64,000 nucleotides of DNA from Actinomadura viridilutea (GTDB lineage Bacteria; Actinomycetota; Actinomycetes; Streptosporangiales; Streptosporangiaceae), in the NCBI GenBank assembly GCA_003001795.1, contig PVNI01000001.1:1-64000 (forward strand), given 5' to 3'. Position numbers and translations under genes: made by a program. Below are positions 26,560 to 35,039 of the stretch, one piece after another (the stretch's first letter is position 1; every line of letters begins with the position of its first letter). The notes below the pieces were generated by a model, which was given only the letters and a program-made list of their open reading frames with translations, was not told the origin of the DNA and searched no databases.

Positions 26560-27960
26560 TTAACGAACGACCGGTTCCGCGTGTTTCGCGGAGGAGTCCG
26601 CCGTCGTGGAGGGGCCCGACGCCTGCGGCGGACGCGGCTTCTTGGCCTTGGACTTGGCCGAGGGGCCGGCCCCGAGGTGGCGGAACCGCGTGAACGCCCA
26701 CGTCATCTTCGGCTCCAGCGCCCAGCTCATGCAGCGGACCACCGGCTTGGTGCACAGCACGGTGCCGACGACCAGCGCGATCGCGATGATGGCCAGCACG
26801 CCCGGCGTGGTGTTCATCCAGGGCAGGTCCCACCAGCCGAGGAACTTCAGCAGCCGGGTGTAGAAGCCGTGCAGCAGGTAGGTGTACAGGGTGTACGCGC
26901 CGAGCTTGGTGAACCAGGTGCGGCGCCGCGGCACCACCGAGAGGAAGGCGAACACCAGCGCCGTCGCGCAGACCATCATGCCGAGCCGCATGAGCGTGCC
27001 GGTGACGTTGTCCACGCCCAGCTCGGAGTGGGGGTCCTTCCAGTAGATCCAGTCCCGCGACATGCGGTTCATGACCAGGTAGGCGCAGCCCAGCCCGCCC
27101 GCGAGCACGACGACGCCGAACACCCGCGACAGCGGGCGCTTGATGATCTCGAAGTGCTCGGGCCGCAGCATCAGGCCCAGCACGTAGAACGGCAGCAGCC
27201 CGATGACGCGGTGGATGTTGAACGTGCCGCCCATCTCGCTCATGTACGACATCAGCGAGAAGCCCAACGCCACCGCCAGCGGCCACCGGATCTGCTGCCA
27301 CACCGGCGTGGACAGCCGCCACATGAACAGCGCGCACAGGAACCAGGTCAGGTAGTACGGCTTGAGCAGGCTGATCTCCAGCTCGTTGCGCCCGACCAGC
27401 CAGTCGTAGGTGGAGTAGGCCGTCTCGAACACCACGTACGGCACGCCGACGTTGGTGATGAGCTTGCGCGCCTTGCCCGGGGAGGCCGACCAATGCCGCG
27501 AGAAGTAGCCGGTGATCACGATGAACAGCGGCATGTGGAACATGTAGATGAAGATGTACAGGCCTTTGGCCAGCGGCACCTCCATCAGGCCGGCGATCGA
27601 GTGGCCCACCACCACCAGAAGGATCGCCAGGAACTTGGCGTTGTCGAAGAACGGGTCGCGCTCCTTGCGGCGCGGCGCCGCGCCCTTGCCGCCGCCTCCC
27701 GCTCCCGGCTTGCCCTTGGTCGCGGCTCCGCCGCCGGACGGGGCCTTCCCCGAGTAGACCACCGTGTCGGAGGACGGCCCGCCCTGCGCGGGCACGGCCG
27801 CGCCGCCGAAGGGGCCGCCGGGCGTGTCGTCGCGCGGGGCCGCGGGGGCGGGGACGGGCTCGTGCCGGCCGGGCGCGGGGGGACCTCCCCCGTTCTCCGG
27901 TGTCGCGGTCGGTGCGGGGTCGTTCTGCGGAGCTGCGCTCGGCCTGGTCGGATGAGTCAT
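26560..27960 (-). CDS. Polytopic acyltransferase, family 3 (OafA/fucose O-acetylase type)
   Basis: About 466 residues. The first ~115 are a disordered Pro/Gly/Ala-rich and then Lys/Arg-rich cytoplasmic extension ending KERDPFFDNAKFLAI. The acyltransferase-3 membrane core follows: FLAILLVVVGHSIAGLM with the conserved His, YIFIYMFHMPLFIVITGYFS, then about ten membrane helices (FYVLGLMLRPEHFEII, LGAYTLYTYLLHGFYTRLL). Family members O-acylate extracytoplasmic sugars or polyols, so acetylation or another acyl decoration of the locus glycopolymer is a reasonable role. A Lys/Pro tail ends the protein. It lies between TagF-like and LCP genes in the same direction. Confidence 0.85.
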   Translation of the reverse strand: MTHPTRPSAAPQNDPAPTATPENGGGPPAPGRHEPVPAPAAPRDDTPGGPFGGAAVPAQGGPSSDTVVYSGKAPSGGGAATKGKPGAGGGGKGAAPRRKERDPFFDNAKFLAILLVVVGHSIAGLMEVPLAKGLYIFIYMFHMPLFIVITGYFSRHWSASPGKARKLITNVGVPYVVFETAYSTYDWLVGRNELEISLLKPYYLTWFLCALFMWRLSTPVWQQIRWPLAVALGFSLMSYMSEMGGTFNIHRVIGLLPFYVLGLMLRPEHFEIIKRPLSRVFGVVVLAGGLGCAYLVMNRMSRDWIYWKDPHSELGVDNVTGTLMRLGMMVCATALVFAFLSVVPRRRTWFTKLGAYTLYTYLLHGFYTRLLKFLGWWDLPWMNTTPGVLAIIAIALVVGTVLCTKPVVRCMSWALEPKMTWAFTRFRHLGAGPSAKSKAKKPRPPQASGPSTTADSSAKHAEPVVR

Positions 27961-27999
27961 GAGCCCGGGTGCGGGATTCTCCCTAGTTGGCTGCTGGGG

Positions 28000-29436
28000 T
28001 CATTCTTTGCAGATGTCGTCGGTCGCCCGGATCTCGCCCTGCTGACGCGGGATGCCGGTCTGCACCCCCTGGGCGGTCTTGAGCGCCTGCCAGTCCGAGC
28101 CGACCACCAGGTCCACCGTGCCGGGGACGGCGTCGCCCATGCGCGGGGCGGGCTTGGGCCCGCTCGGGATCAGTCCGGCCAGCGTCTGCGCCTGCTGGTC
28201 GGCACCGGCACCGTACAGCACTTTGGTGGTCCGTGAGGCGGGCATGTTGCCGCCGACGCTGACCTGGAAGCCCTGTTCCTCCAGATCGTCGGCGACCCGG
28301 CGCGCCTGGCCGTTGATGCCGCTGGCGTTGTAGACGCGCACCCGGATCTGGCTCGGCGGGATCTTGGGGCCGGCGTTCTGCTTGCGCTGGCTCGGCACGG
28401 TCTTGTCGTTGCGCAGCGCGGTGAAGAACTGGTCGGCGGCGGGCTGGGTGAGCTGGAGCCGGTTCGGGTCCTGCACCCACGGACCGGACGGGACCGTCAC
28501 GAAGCGCAGCTTGCCCGACGTCAGGCCCTGCATCCCCTGGGCGATCTGCATCATCACCCGCGGGGTGAGGTCGTCGTCGGTGGTCAGCGACTTGGTCCCC
28601 GCGTTGATCAGCGCCCACAGGCGGCTGGGGTTGGTGAGCACGCCCGCGCTCAGCGCCTTGTTGGCCAGCGAGCCCATGAACTTCTGCTGGCGCTTGATGC
28701 GGGCGGTGTCGGAGCCGTCGCCGAGGGCGTAGCGGGCGCGCACGTACGCCAGGGCCGTCTCGCCCTTGATGACGTGGCGGCCCTTGGACAGCCGGAGCTT
28801 GGACTTGGGGTCGTTGACGTCCTTGGGCAGGCACACCTCGACGCCGCCGACGGCCTCGGTGATGGCCTTGAACCCCTGGAAGTCGACCTGCACGAAGTGG
28901 TCGATGTGGATCTTGGTGAGGTGCTCGATCGTCTTGACCGTGCAGGACGCGCCGCCGTAGGTGAACGAGTTGTTGATCTGGTCGAGCGACCGGGCCGGGG
29001 TCTTGGTGCCGTCCTTGCGGGTGCACGACGGGATGGGGATCATCAGGTCGCGCGGGAAGCTCACGCCGATCGCCTGCCCGCCGCCCGGCGACAGGTGCAG
29101 CAAAATCATGGTGTCCGACCGCGGCGGGTCGTTCCTCAGGCTGCGGCCGTACTTGGCGTTGGCGCCCTCGCGGGTGTCCGACCCGAGCAGCAGGATGTTC
29201 AGCGCGTTGTTCAGCTTCTTCGGCCGGTTGGGACCGACCAGGGCGTCGGTGTCCTCGTGCGTGATGTTGCCGAACGCCTGGCGGTAGAAGCCGTAGGCGG
29301 TCAGGCTCCCGACGACCATGGCCGCCGACAGTCCGATGGACACCCAGCCCAGGATGCGCCAGCCGCGTCGACGCGCCGGCTCGGGCTGCAGCTCGGCGTC
29401 GTCGACGTACTCCATGTACATCGGGTTGCTGCTCAT
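28000..29436 (-). CDS. LCP-family (LytR-CpsA-Psr) glycopolymer-peptidoglycan ligase
   Basis: About 478 residues. ATG 29436 (GGAG just upstream) places the single N-terminal membrane anchor (ILGWVSIGLSAAMVVGSLTA) at ~25-45. The LCP domain runs ~75-310: NILLLGSDTREG, PPRSDTMILLHLSP with the pyrophosphate-site Asp, IGVSFPRDLMIPIPS, LDQINNSFTYGG, VGGVEVCLPKDVNDP and ALAYVRARYALGDGSDTARIKRQQ with its Arg cluster. A LytR_C domain follows at ~350-440 (IRVRVYNASGINGQARRVAD). LCP proteins attach lipid-linked teichoic acids, arabinogalactan or capsule to peptidoglycan outside the membrane, which fits this locus exactly. Confidence 0.93.
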   Translation of the reverse strand: MSSNPMYMEYVDDAELQPEPARRRGWRILGWVSIGLSAAMVVGSLTAYGFYRQAFGNITHEDTDALVGPNRPKKLNNALNILLLGSDTREGANAKYGRSLRNDPPRSDTMILLHLSPGGGQAIGVSFPRDLMIPIPSCTRKDGTKTPARSLDQINNSFTYGGASCTVKTIEHLTKIHIDHFVQVDFQGFKAITEAVGGVEVCLPKDVNDPKSKLRLSKGRHVIKGETALAYVRARYALGDGSDTARIKRQQKFMGSLANKALSAGVLTNPSRLWALINAGTKSLTTDDDLTPRVMMQIAQGMQGLTSGKLRFVTVPSGPWVQDPNRLQLTQPAADQFFTALRNDKTVPSQRKQNAGPKIPPSQIRVRVYNASGINGQARRVADDLEEQGFQVSVGGNMPASRTTKVLYGAGADQQAQTLAGLIPSGPKPAPRMGDAVPGTVDLVVGSDWQALKTAQGVQTGIPRQQGEIRATDDICKE

Positions 29437-29494
29437 CGGCTCCGTGGTGGGGCTCTGCCGCCCCTCAGGGGTCGGAAACAAGGGGAAGGTTAGG

Positions 29495-30358
29495 TCAAAG
29501 GAGGCGGCGCACGGACCCGGTTGCGTCATTCCATCCGGACACGCCCGCCACCGCTGTCACATGCTCCAGGATGACTCGGCGATCTACGGCTGCTTTGTTC
29601 GGGTTTCGTTGGATTATGACGGAAGCTCCTGAGGCCAGTGGGGCGACCAGCCCGCACAGAACCCCGTTCAGTGTGGTGAAGGGCAGATCGACCAGGATCC
29701 GGTCGCTCGCGCCCAGCCCCCATTTCTCCACCGCCGCGCGCGCCTCGTATGTCACACCTGCCGCGCTGAGTGTGGTTTTTGTCACAAGTCTCCCCGGTAC
29801 CGTGAGGGCGGGATCGTCCGGAGTGACCGAAGGGTCCGGGGTGAACCGGTCGCCGTGGGCGCGGACCTCCGCCGCGTAGTCGACCACGCCCGGCGGGCAC
29901 GCGGCCAGCGGGCCGCCCAGCGAGTGCAGCGACAACCCGACGATCTCTTCGGTCCCGGCGTCGTCGATCACCGTGTCCAGCACCTCCTCGGCGGCCGCCA
30001 GGAGGTACGGACCGGACGGGACGGCCGGTTCGCCCGCCTCGCCGCCCGGCTCGGCGCCCGCCGTGGCCGGGTCGCCCGGCGGCGGGACCGGCTCGGCTAC
30101 CAGGCCCGCCGACCAGCAGGCCATCAGCCACACCGCGGTCTGCCAGTGCGGCGGCAGCATGAGCACCACCCGGTCGCCGGGCTGCGCCCCCAGCCCGTCG
30201 ACGAGCAGGTTCGCGGTCTTGGCGACCCAGTTGTCGAAGGTCCGGGCCGACAGTTCGACGCGTTCGTCGGTCGCGTCGTCGTAGAACGTCACGAAGGGCC
30301 GGGACGGGTCCGTCGCCACCCGTCGACGCAGCAGCTCGGCTGGTCCGATCTCGGTCAT
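29495..30358 (-). CDS. TIGR03089 family protein (AMP-binding-enzyme-like N-terminal domain)
   Basis: About 287 residues from ATG 30358. The sequence resembles the first part of acyl-CoA synthetase/AMP-binding enzymes (TDPSRPFVTFYDDATDERVE, TANLLVDGLGAQPGDRVVLM, ACWSAGLVAEPVPP) but stops before a full adenylation domain. The P-loop-like and C-terminal lysine motifs are not seen. Proteins of this kind are commonly annotated TIGR03089 in actinomycetes and often lie near LCP genes. The C-terminal third (LVDLPFTTLNGVLCGLVAPL) is retained and suggests a compact fold of its own. A binding or regulatory role is more likely than catalysis; the function is unknown. It is divergent from a large membrane gene. 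Confidence 0.8.
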   Translation of the reverse strand: MTEIGPAELLRRRVATDPSRPFVTFYDDATDERVELSARTFDNWVAKTANLLVDGLGAQPGDRVVLMLPPHWQTAVWLMACWSAGLVAEPVPPPGDPATAGAEPGGEAGEPAVPSGPYLLAAAEEVLDTVIDDAGTEEIVGLSLHSLGGPLAACPPGVVDYAAEVRAHGDRFTPDPSVTPDDPALTVPGRLVTKTTLSAAGVTYEARAAVEKWGLGASDRILVDLPFTTLNGVLCGLVAPLASGASVIIQRNPNKAAVDRRVILEHVTAVAGVSGWNDATGSVRRLL

Positions 30359-30442
30359 GTGTCCCGAGCGTAGAACCCGCGGCGCCGATCGCCCGGCTGC
30401 CCCGGTGATCACGGCGCGCCCGCGCCGCGCGTCGCGGCCCGC

Positions 30443-30483
30443 TACGCTCCGCACCGATGATTCGACCGAGGAAGAGCCGATGA
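30443..30483 (+). promoter_or_regulatory. Possible leaderless 8-codon upstream ORF coupled to the membrane gene
   Basis: TACGCT (30443-30448) fits a -10 element. ATG at 30457 lies 8 bases beyond it, where transcription should start. That ATG opens an 8-codon frame (MIRPRKSR) whose TGA overlaps the ATG of the membrane gene at 30480 (ATGA). AGGAAG inside it also serves as a ribosome site for 30480. This would couple translation of the large gene to a tiny basic leader peptide. Confidence 0.4.
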
Positions 30484-32495
30484 GCGCCGGGCGCGTCCTG
30501 GCGCGCGCCGGCGTCGTCCCGGCCCTGCTGATCGCGGCGTGGCTGGCGGCGTCGCTGCCGCTGCTGCTCGCGGGCGCCTTCCGCCCCGGCCCGGCCGTCG
30601 CCCTGTTCGCCGCGACCGCGGCGGCGGCGCTCTGGCTCGCCCTGCGCGTGCCGCCGGCCGAGGACGACACGCGGCCCGTGACCTGGCGGGCGGCGGGGGG
30701 CGTGTTCGCGGTCGGGGCCGTCTTCCTCGTCTTCCAGGCCGTCATGGCCTCCGAGCAGATCATCGTGCGCCGCGACCCGGCGTCGTACGTGCAGTTCGCG
30801 ACCTGGCTGAGCGAGCACGGCTCGCTGCCCATTCCGCAGATGCGGTGGGCGTTCGGCGGGGGAGACCCCGCGCTGACGTACGACAGCCCCGCCTTCTACC
30901 AAAGGGGCGGCGTCATCGTCCCGCAGTTCATGGCGGGACTGCCGATGCTCCTCGCGCTGGGCGGCTGGATCGCCGGGACCCACGGGATGCTGCTGATGGC
31001 GCCCCTCCTCGGCGCCTGCGCGGTGGTGTCGTTCGGGGGGCTGACCGCGCGTCTGGTGGGGCCGAACTGGGCGCCGCTCGGCGCGCTTGCGCTCGCGTCG
31101 ACCCTGCCGATGCTGTGGGTGTCGCGTTCCACCTACAGCGAGCTTCCCGCCCTGGTGCTGCTGCTGGGCGGCTTGGCGCTGGTGCACGACGCCCAGCGCC
31201 GCCAGGTGCGGACGCAGGCGTTCCTGGCCGGGCTGGCGTTCGGGCTCATCGTGCTCGTGCGCATCGACGCGCTCCGGGACGTGCTGCCGGTCGTCGTGTT
31301 CGCCGGGCTGCTGATGGGGCTCGGGCGCCGGACCGGATGGCCGCTGGGCCTGGGGCTGCTCATCGGCGCCGGCGCGGGACTGGTCGAAGGGTTCGTCCTG
31401 TCCCGCCCCTACCTGGAATACCTGCACGCGTCGCTGAACCCGCTCCTGTACATCGCCGCCGCGCTGGTGGTCGCGACCCTGCTCATGGCGGTCGCGTTGC
31501 GGTGGGACGCGACCGGCCGGCGGTTGCGGGGCCTCGGCGCGGCCGTGGCGCGCGGGCGGCTGCCGGACGTCGCGGCCGCGCTCACCGTGCTGGTCGTGGC
31601 CGCGTTCGCCGTCCGGCCGCTGCTGCAGACCGTCCGCCGGGAGCCGCGCACGGCCGACGACCGGCTGAACGCCGACTTCATCGCGCAGGTGCAGCGCATC
31701 AACCACCTGCCGATCGACGGCACCCGGCAGTACTCGGAGCTGTCGTACCACTGGGTCGTCTGGTACATCGGCGTGCCGGCCGCGCTGCTGGCCGCGCTCG
31801 GCGCGGCGCTGCTGGTCCGCCGCCTGCTGCGCGGCCGCTCCCCGGAATGGGCGCTGCCGTTCGCCGTCGTGGCGTGGACGACCGTCACCACGCTGCTGCG
31901 TCCGGCCATCACCCCTGACCACCCGTGGGCGTCGCGGCGGCTCATCGCCGTGGTCATCCCGGGCATGCTGCTGCTCGCGCTGTGGGCGGCCGCATGGGCG
32001 CCGCGCAGGATCCGCCGCGCCGGGCACGGGACGCGGGCCGTGCGGGCGGCCGCCGCGGGCGGCGCGGTGCTCATCGTCGCCCCCATCATGATCATGTCGG
32101 CGGCGTACGCGGCGGTGCGCACCGAGCAGGGCGAGGTCGCGGCCGTGCGGGGGATGTGCGACCGGCTCGGCCCGGGACGCTCCGTCGTGATCGTCGAACG
32201 CGCCACCGCCGACCGCTTCTCCCAGGTCGTGCGCGGCATGTGCGGGCTGCCCGCCGCGCGCACGGTCCCCGACGCCGGCGCCGGCGACGTCCGCCGGATC
32301 GTCCGCCGGATCTACGACGCGGGACGGCGCCCGGCGATCCTCGGCGGCGCGGCGTCCGACGTGGCGCCCTACGGGCGGCCGGTGCGGGTGCTGCACCTGC
32401 GGACCCGCCAGGACCAGCGCACCCTGACCAAGGCGCCGACGGGCACCTGGAGCATGTCCGTCGACGTGTGGATGGCCGAGCCGCCCCGCCCCTGA
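30480..32495 (+). CDS. Large polytopic membrane protein, GT-C glycosyltransferase-like
   Basis: About 671 residues; ATG 30480 has AGGAAG five bases upstream. Around twelve membrane helices (VPALLIAAWLAASLPLLLAG, AAGGVFAVGAVFLVFQAVMA, LPALVLLLGGLALVH). The first large loop, EQIIVRRDPASYVQFATWLS, has the acidic residue typical of GT-C active sites, followed by LPIPQMRWAFGGGDPALTYD. The region after the last helix (~540-671) is soluble and Cys-containing (VRGMCDRLGPGRSVVIVERA, GMCGLPAARTV), ending with a strand-rich segment (RVLHLRTRQDQRTL). It is a probable extracytoplasmic sugar transferase for an envelope polysaccharide, just upstream of a DPM1-like enzyme that could supply its lipid-linked sugar. 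Confidence 0.75.
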   Translation: MSAGRVLARAGVVPALLIAAWLAASLPLLLAGAFRPGPAVALFAATAAAALWLALRVPPAEDDTRPVTWRAAGGVFAVGAVFLVFQAVMASEQIIVRRDPASYVQFATWLSEHGSLPIPQMRWAFGGGDPALTYDSPAFYQRGGVIVPQFMAGLPMLLALGGWIAGTHGMLLMAPLLGACAVVSFGGLTARLVGPNWAPLGALALASTLPMLWVSRSTYSELPALVLLLGGLALVHDAQRRQVRTQAFLAGLAFGLIVLVRIDALRDVLPVVVFAGLLMGLGRRTGWPLGLGLLIGAGAGLVEGFVLSRPYLEYLHASLNPLLYIAAALVVATLLMAVALRWDATGRRLRGLGAAVARGRLPDVAAALTVLVVAAFAVRPLLQTVRREPRTADDRLNADFIAQVQRINHLPIDGTRQYSELSYHWVVWYIGVPAALLAALGAALLVRRLLRGRSPEWALPFAVVAWTTVTTLLRPAITPDHPWASRRLIAVVIPGMLLLALWAAAWAPRRIRRAGHGTRAVRAAAAGGAVLIVAPIMIMSAAYAAVRTEQGEVAAVRGMCDRLGPGRSVVIVERATADRFSQVVRGMCGLPAARTVPDAGAGDVRRIVRRIYDAGRRPAILGGAASDVAPYGRPVRVLHLRTRQDQRTLTKAPTGTWSMSVDVWMAEPPRP

Positions 32496-32602
32496 CCCGT
32501 CCCCGGCGCCGGTGCCCGTCTCCCGGCCGCGGACGGCGGCCGGCTGGCGGCGTCGCCCGCGGCGGTCGGCCCATGGTGGCCGACCCGCGCCGTCCGGGCG
32601 AG

Positions 32603-32617
32603 TATCCTCGCCCTGCG
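32603..32617 (+). promoter_or_regulatory. -10 element placed for a leaderless mRNA
   Basis: TATCCT lies 8 bases before the GTG start of the GT2 gene, so transcription would begin at or within a base or two of the start codon. There is no ribosome binding site in the gap. Confidence 0.5.
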
Positions 32618-33549
32618 TGAGCACCGAGCCCGAGCCCACCGTGCCCGCCGAGCCTCCCGAGAACGTGCACGTGACGATCGTCCTGCCGTGCTACAACGAG
32701 CAGGACCACGTCATCGACGAGGTCGAGCGCATCTGCAAGGCCATGGACAACAGCGGCCAGTCCTACGAGCTGCTGGCCATCGACGACTGCTCCACCGACG
32801 CCACCCTGGAGCGCCTGCGCGAGGCCGAACCCCGCTTCCCGAACATGCGGGTCATCGCGTTCCAGCACAACAGCGGCTCGGGCACCGTGCGGCGCATCGG
32901 CACCCAGCAGGCGCGCGGCGACATCGTGGTGTGGACCGACGCCGACATGTCCTACCCGAACGACCGCATCCCCGAGCTGGTCGAGATCCTCGACGACGAC
33001 CCGTCGATCGACCAGGTCGTCGGCGCCCGCAAGACCGAGGAGGGCACGCACAAGCTGCTGCGGGTGCCCGCCAAGTGGTTCATCCGCAAGGTCGCCGAGC
33101 GGCTCACCAACACCAAGATCCCGGACCTGAACTCCGGGCTGCGCGCGTTCCGCCGCGAGGTGGCCAAGCCCTACCTGCGGCTGCTGCCGCCCGGGTTCTC
33201 CTGCGTCACCACGATCACGATCGCGTTCCTGTCGAACCAGCACCCGATCCGGTACGTGCCGATCGACTACTTCAAGCGGGCGGGCAAGTCCAAGTTCCAC
33301 TTCACCAAGGACGCCTACCGCTACATCCTGCAGGTGCTGCGGATGGTGATGTACTTCAACCCGCTGAAGGTGCTGATGCCGCCCGCCCTGTGGCTCCTGG
33401 GCATCGGCATCGTCAAGGGCGTGTTCGACATGGTCGTGCACTTCGGGTACTTCGCCAACAACACCGTGATGATCTTCATCAGCGGGCTGCTCATCGCCTC
33501 GCTGGCGCTGCTGGCCGACCTGATCGTGCGCTCGCGCGGCGACACGTGA
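32617..33549 (+). CDS. DPM1/GtrB-like GT2 glycosyltransferase with C-terminal membrane helices
   Basis: About 310 residues from GTG 32617. The GT2 domain covers ~15-220: VTIVLPCYNEQDHVIDEVER, YELLAIDDCSTDATLER, GDIVVWTDADMSYPNDRIPE with the metal-binding DAD, VVGARKTEEG, PDLNSGLRAFRREV and VPIDYFKRAGKSKFHF. These motifs match polyprenyl-phosphate sugar synthases. Two C-terminal hydrophobic segments (LMPPALWLLGIGIVKGVFDM; TVMIFISGLLIASLALLADL) anchor it. It probably makes polyprenyl-phosphate-linked mannose or glucose, the donor type needed by the GT-C-like proteins in this locus. A 13-base gap separates it from the next GT4 gene. Confidence 0.88.
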   Translation: MSTEPEPTVPAEPPENVHVTIVLPCYNEQDHVIDEVERICKAMDNSGQSYELLAIDDCSTDATLERLREAEPRFPNMRVIAFQHNSGSGTVRRIGTQQARGDIVVWTDADMSYPNDRIPELVEILDDDPSIDQVVGARKTEEGTHKLLRVPAKWFIRKVAERLTNTKIPDLNSGLRAFRREVAKPYLRLLPPGFSCVTTITIAFLSNQHPIRYVPIDYFKRAGKSKFHFTKDAYRYILQVLRMVMYFNPLKVLMPPALWLLGIGIVKGVFDMVVHFGYFANNTVMIFISGLLIASLALLADLIVRSRGDT

Positions 33550-33562
33550 GACGCGGGGCCGC

Positions 33563-34654
33563 ATGAAGATCGCGATCGTGGGGCCCGCGTTCCCCTACAA
33601 GGGGGGCGGCGCCCATCACACCACCGAACTGGCGCACCGCCTGGCGGCGGCCGGGCACGACGTCGTCATCGAGTCGTGGCGCGCCCAGTACCCGTCGTTC
33701 CTGTACCCGGGGCAGCAGACCATCTCCGAACCCGAGGGCGAGCCCTTCCCCGGGACGCGCCGCCGCCTCGACTGGCGGCGCCCCGACGGCTGGTGGCGCA
33801 CCGGCCGGGCCCTGCGTTCGCACGACCTGGTCGTGCTGGCCGTGCTCAGCCCCGTGCAGGTCCCGTCGTACCTGGGCATCCTCGGCGGGCTGGGGCGGCG
33901 GACCCGCGCGGTGGCGCTCTGCCACAACGTCCTGCCGCACGAGCGCAAGCCCTACGACCGGCCGCTGATGAAGGCGCTGCTGCGCCGGGTCGGCGGGGTG
34001 CTCGTCCACACCGAGCAGCAGGCGGCGCTCGCGCGTCAGCTCACCGACCGTCCGGTGCGGGCGGCGGAGATGCCCGCGCATCTGCCCACGCCCCGGGTGG
34101 AGACGGACAGGCCCGAGGGGGTCCGGCGCCGGCTGCTGTTCTTCGGGATCGTCCGTCCCTACAAGGGGCTGGACGTGCTCCTGCGGGCCCTCGCCGCCGG
34201 TCCGGAGGACGTGTCGCTCACCGTGGCCGGGGAGTTCTGGGGCGGGCTGGAGGAGACCCGCGCGCTCATCGCCGAACTCGGGCTGACCGACCGGGTGGAG
34301 CTGCGGCCGGGGTACGTGCCCGCCGCCGACGTCCCGGCCCTGTTCGCCGCGGCCGACGCGCTCGTCCTGCCGTACCGGTCGGCCACGGCGTCGCAGAACG
34401 TGTGGATGGCCTACGAACACGGCGTGCCCGTCATCGCCACGCGGGTGGGCGGCTTCGCCGACCAGGTCCGCGACGGGGTCGACGGCCTGATCTGCGAACC
34501 CGACGACCCGGGCTCGCTCGCCGACGCCCTCAAGCGCTTCTACGCGCCGGGGGAGCCGGAGCGGCTGCGCTCCGGCGTCCGCCCGGTCGACCACGAACCC
34601 GTGTGGGCCGCCTACCTGGAGGCGCTCACGGGCCCCTTCACCCAGTCCTCCTAG
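33563..34654 (+). CDS. Family 4 glycosyltransferase
   Basis: About 363 residues starting MKIAIVGPAFPYKGGGAHHT, the acceptor-side glycine-rich opening of GT4 enzymes. Further motifs: ALCHNVLPHERKPYDRPL, GVLVHTEQQAALA, FFGIVRPYKGLDVLLRALAA, LTVAGEFWGGLEE, LVLPYRSATASQNVWMAYEH (the donor-site region, with E near the end) and GVPVIATRVGGFADQVRDG. It is a cytoplasmic, retaining, GT-B transferase using a nucleotide sugar. It sits 13 bases after the DPM1-like gene and is probably co-transcribed with it. It converges with thioredoxin. Donor and acceptor cannot be assigned. Confidence 0.88.
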   Translation: MKIAIVGPAFPYKGGGAHHTTELAHRLAAAGHDVVIESWRAQYPSFLYPGQQTISEPEGEPFPGTRRRLDWRRPDGWWRTGRALRSHDLVVLAVLSPVQVPSYLGILGGLGRRTRAVALCHNVLPHERKPYDRPLMKALLRRVGGVLVHTEQQAALARQLTDRPVRAAEMPAHLPTPRVETDRPEGVRRRLLFFGIVRPYKGLDVLLRALAAGPEDVSLTVAGEFWGGLEETRALIAELGLTDRVELRPGYVPAADVPALFAAADALVLPYRSATASQNVWMAYEHGVPVIATRVGGFADQVRDGVDGLICEPDDPGSLADALKRFYAPGEPERLRSGVRPVDHEPVWAAYLEALTGPFTQSS

Positions 34655-34709
34655 GTCCCGGCCCTCCCGGACCGCTCCGGGCAGCGGGGGCGCGGCCCTC
34701 GCACGCGCC

Positions 34710-35039
34710 TCACACGTGCTCGTCGATGACCTTGAGGAGCGCCCGCTTGGGCTTGCTGCCGACGATCTGCTCGACGAGCTCGCCGTTCTTGTAGAGGTTG
34801 AGCGTCGGCAGGCTCATCACGCCGTACCGGGCGCCGGTCTGCGGGTTGGCGTCCGCGTCGATCTTGGCGACGGTCAGGCGGCCGGCGTACTCCTGCGCGA
34901 TCTCGTCCAGCACCGGAGCGAGCTGCTTGCACGGGCCGCACCAGTCGGCCCAGAAGTCGACCAGTACGGGCAGGTCGCTCTTGAGCACCTTCTCGTCGAA
35001 GGTGTCGTCGGTCACGGTGATGGGAGCGGTCACGTTCAC
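34710..35039 (-). CDS. trxA: Thioredoxin
   Basis: 109 residues, full family length. The active site WCGPCK has cysteines at 34 and 37 within VLVDFWADWCGPCKQLAPV, and the cis-proline loop is VMSLPTLNLYKNGE. There is no signal peptide, so it is a cytoplasmic disulfide reductant. Its ATG overlaps the stop codon of the upstream flippase-like gene (4 bases, 35036-35039), implying translational coupling. Pairing a thioredoxin with a membrane lipid-handling protein is unusual and may be incidental. Confidence 0.96.
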   Translation of the reverse strand: MNVTAPITVTDDTFDEKVLKSDLPVLVDFWADWCGPCKQLAPVLDEIAQEYAGRLTVAKIDADANPQTGARYGVMSLPTLNLYKNGELVEQIVGSKPKRALLKVIDEHV

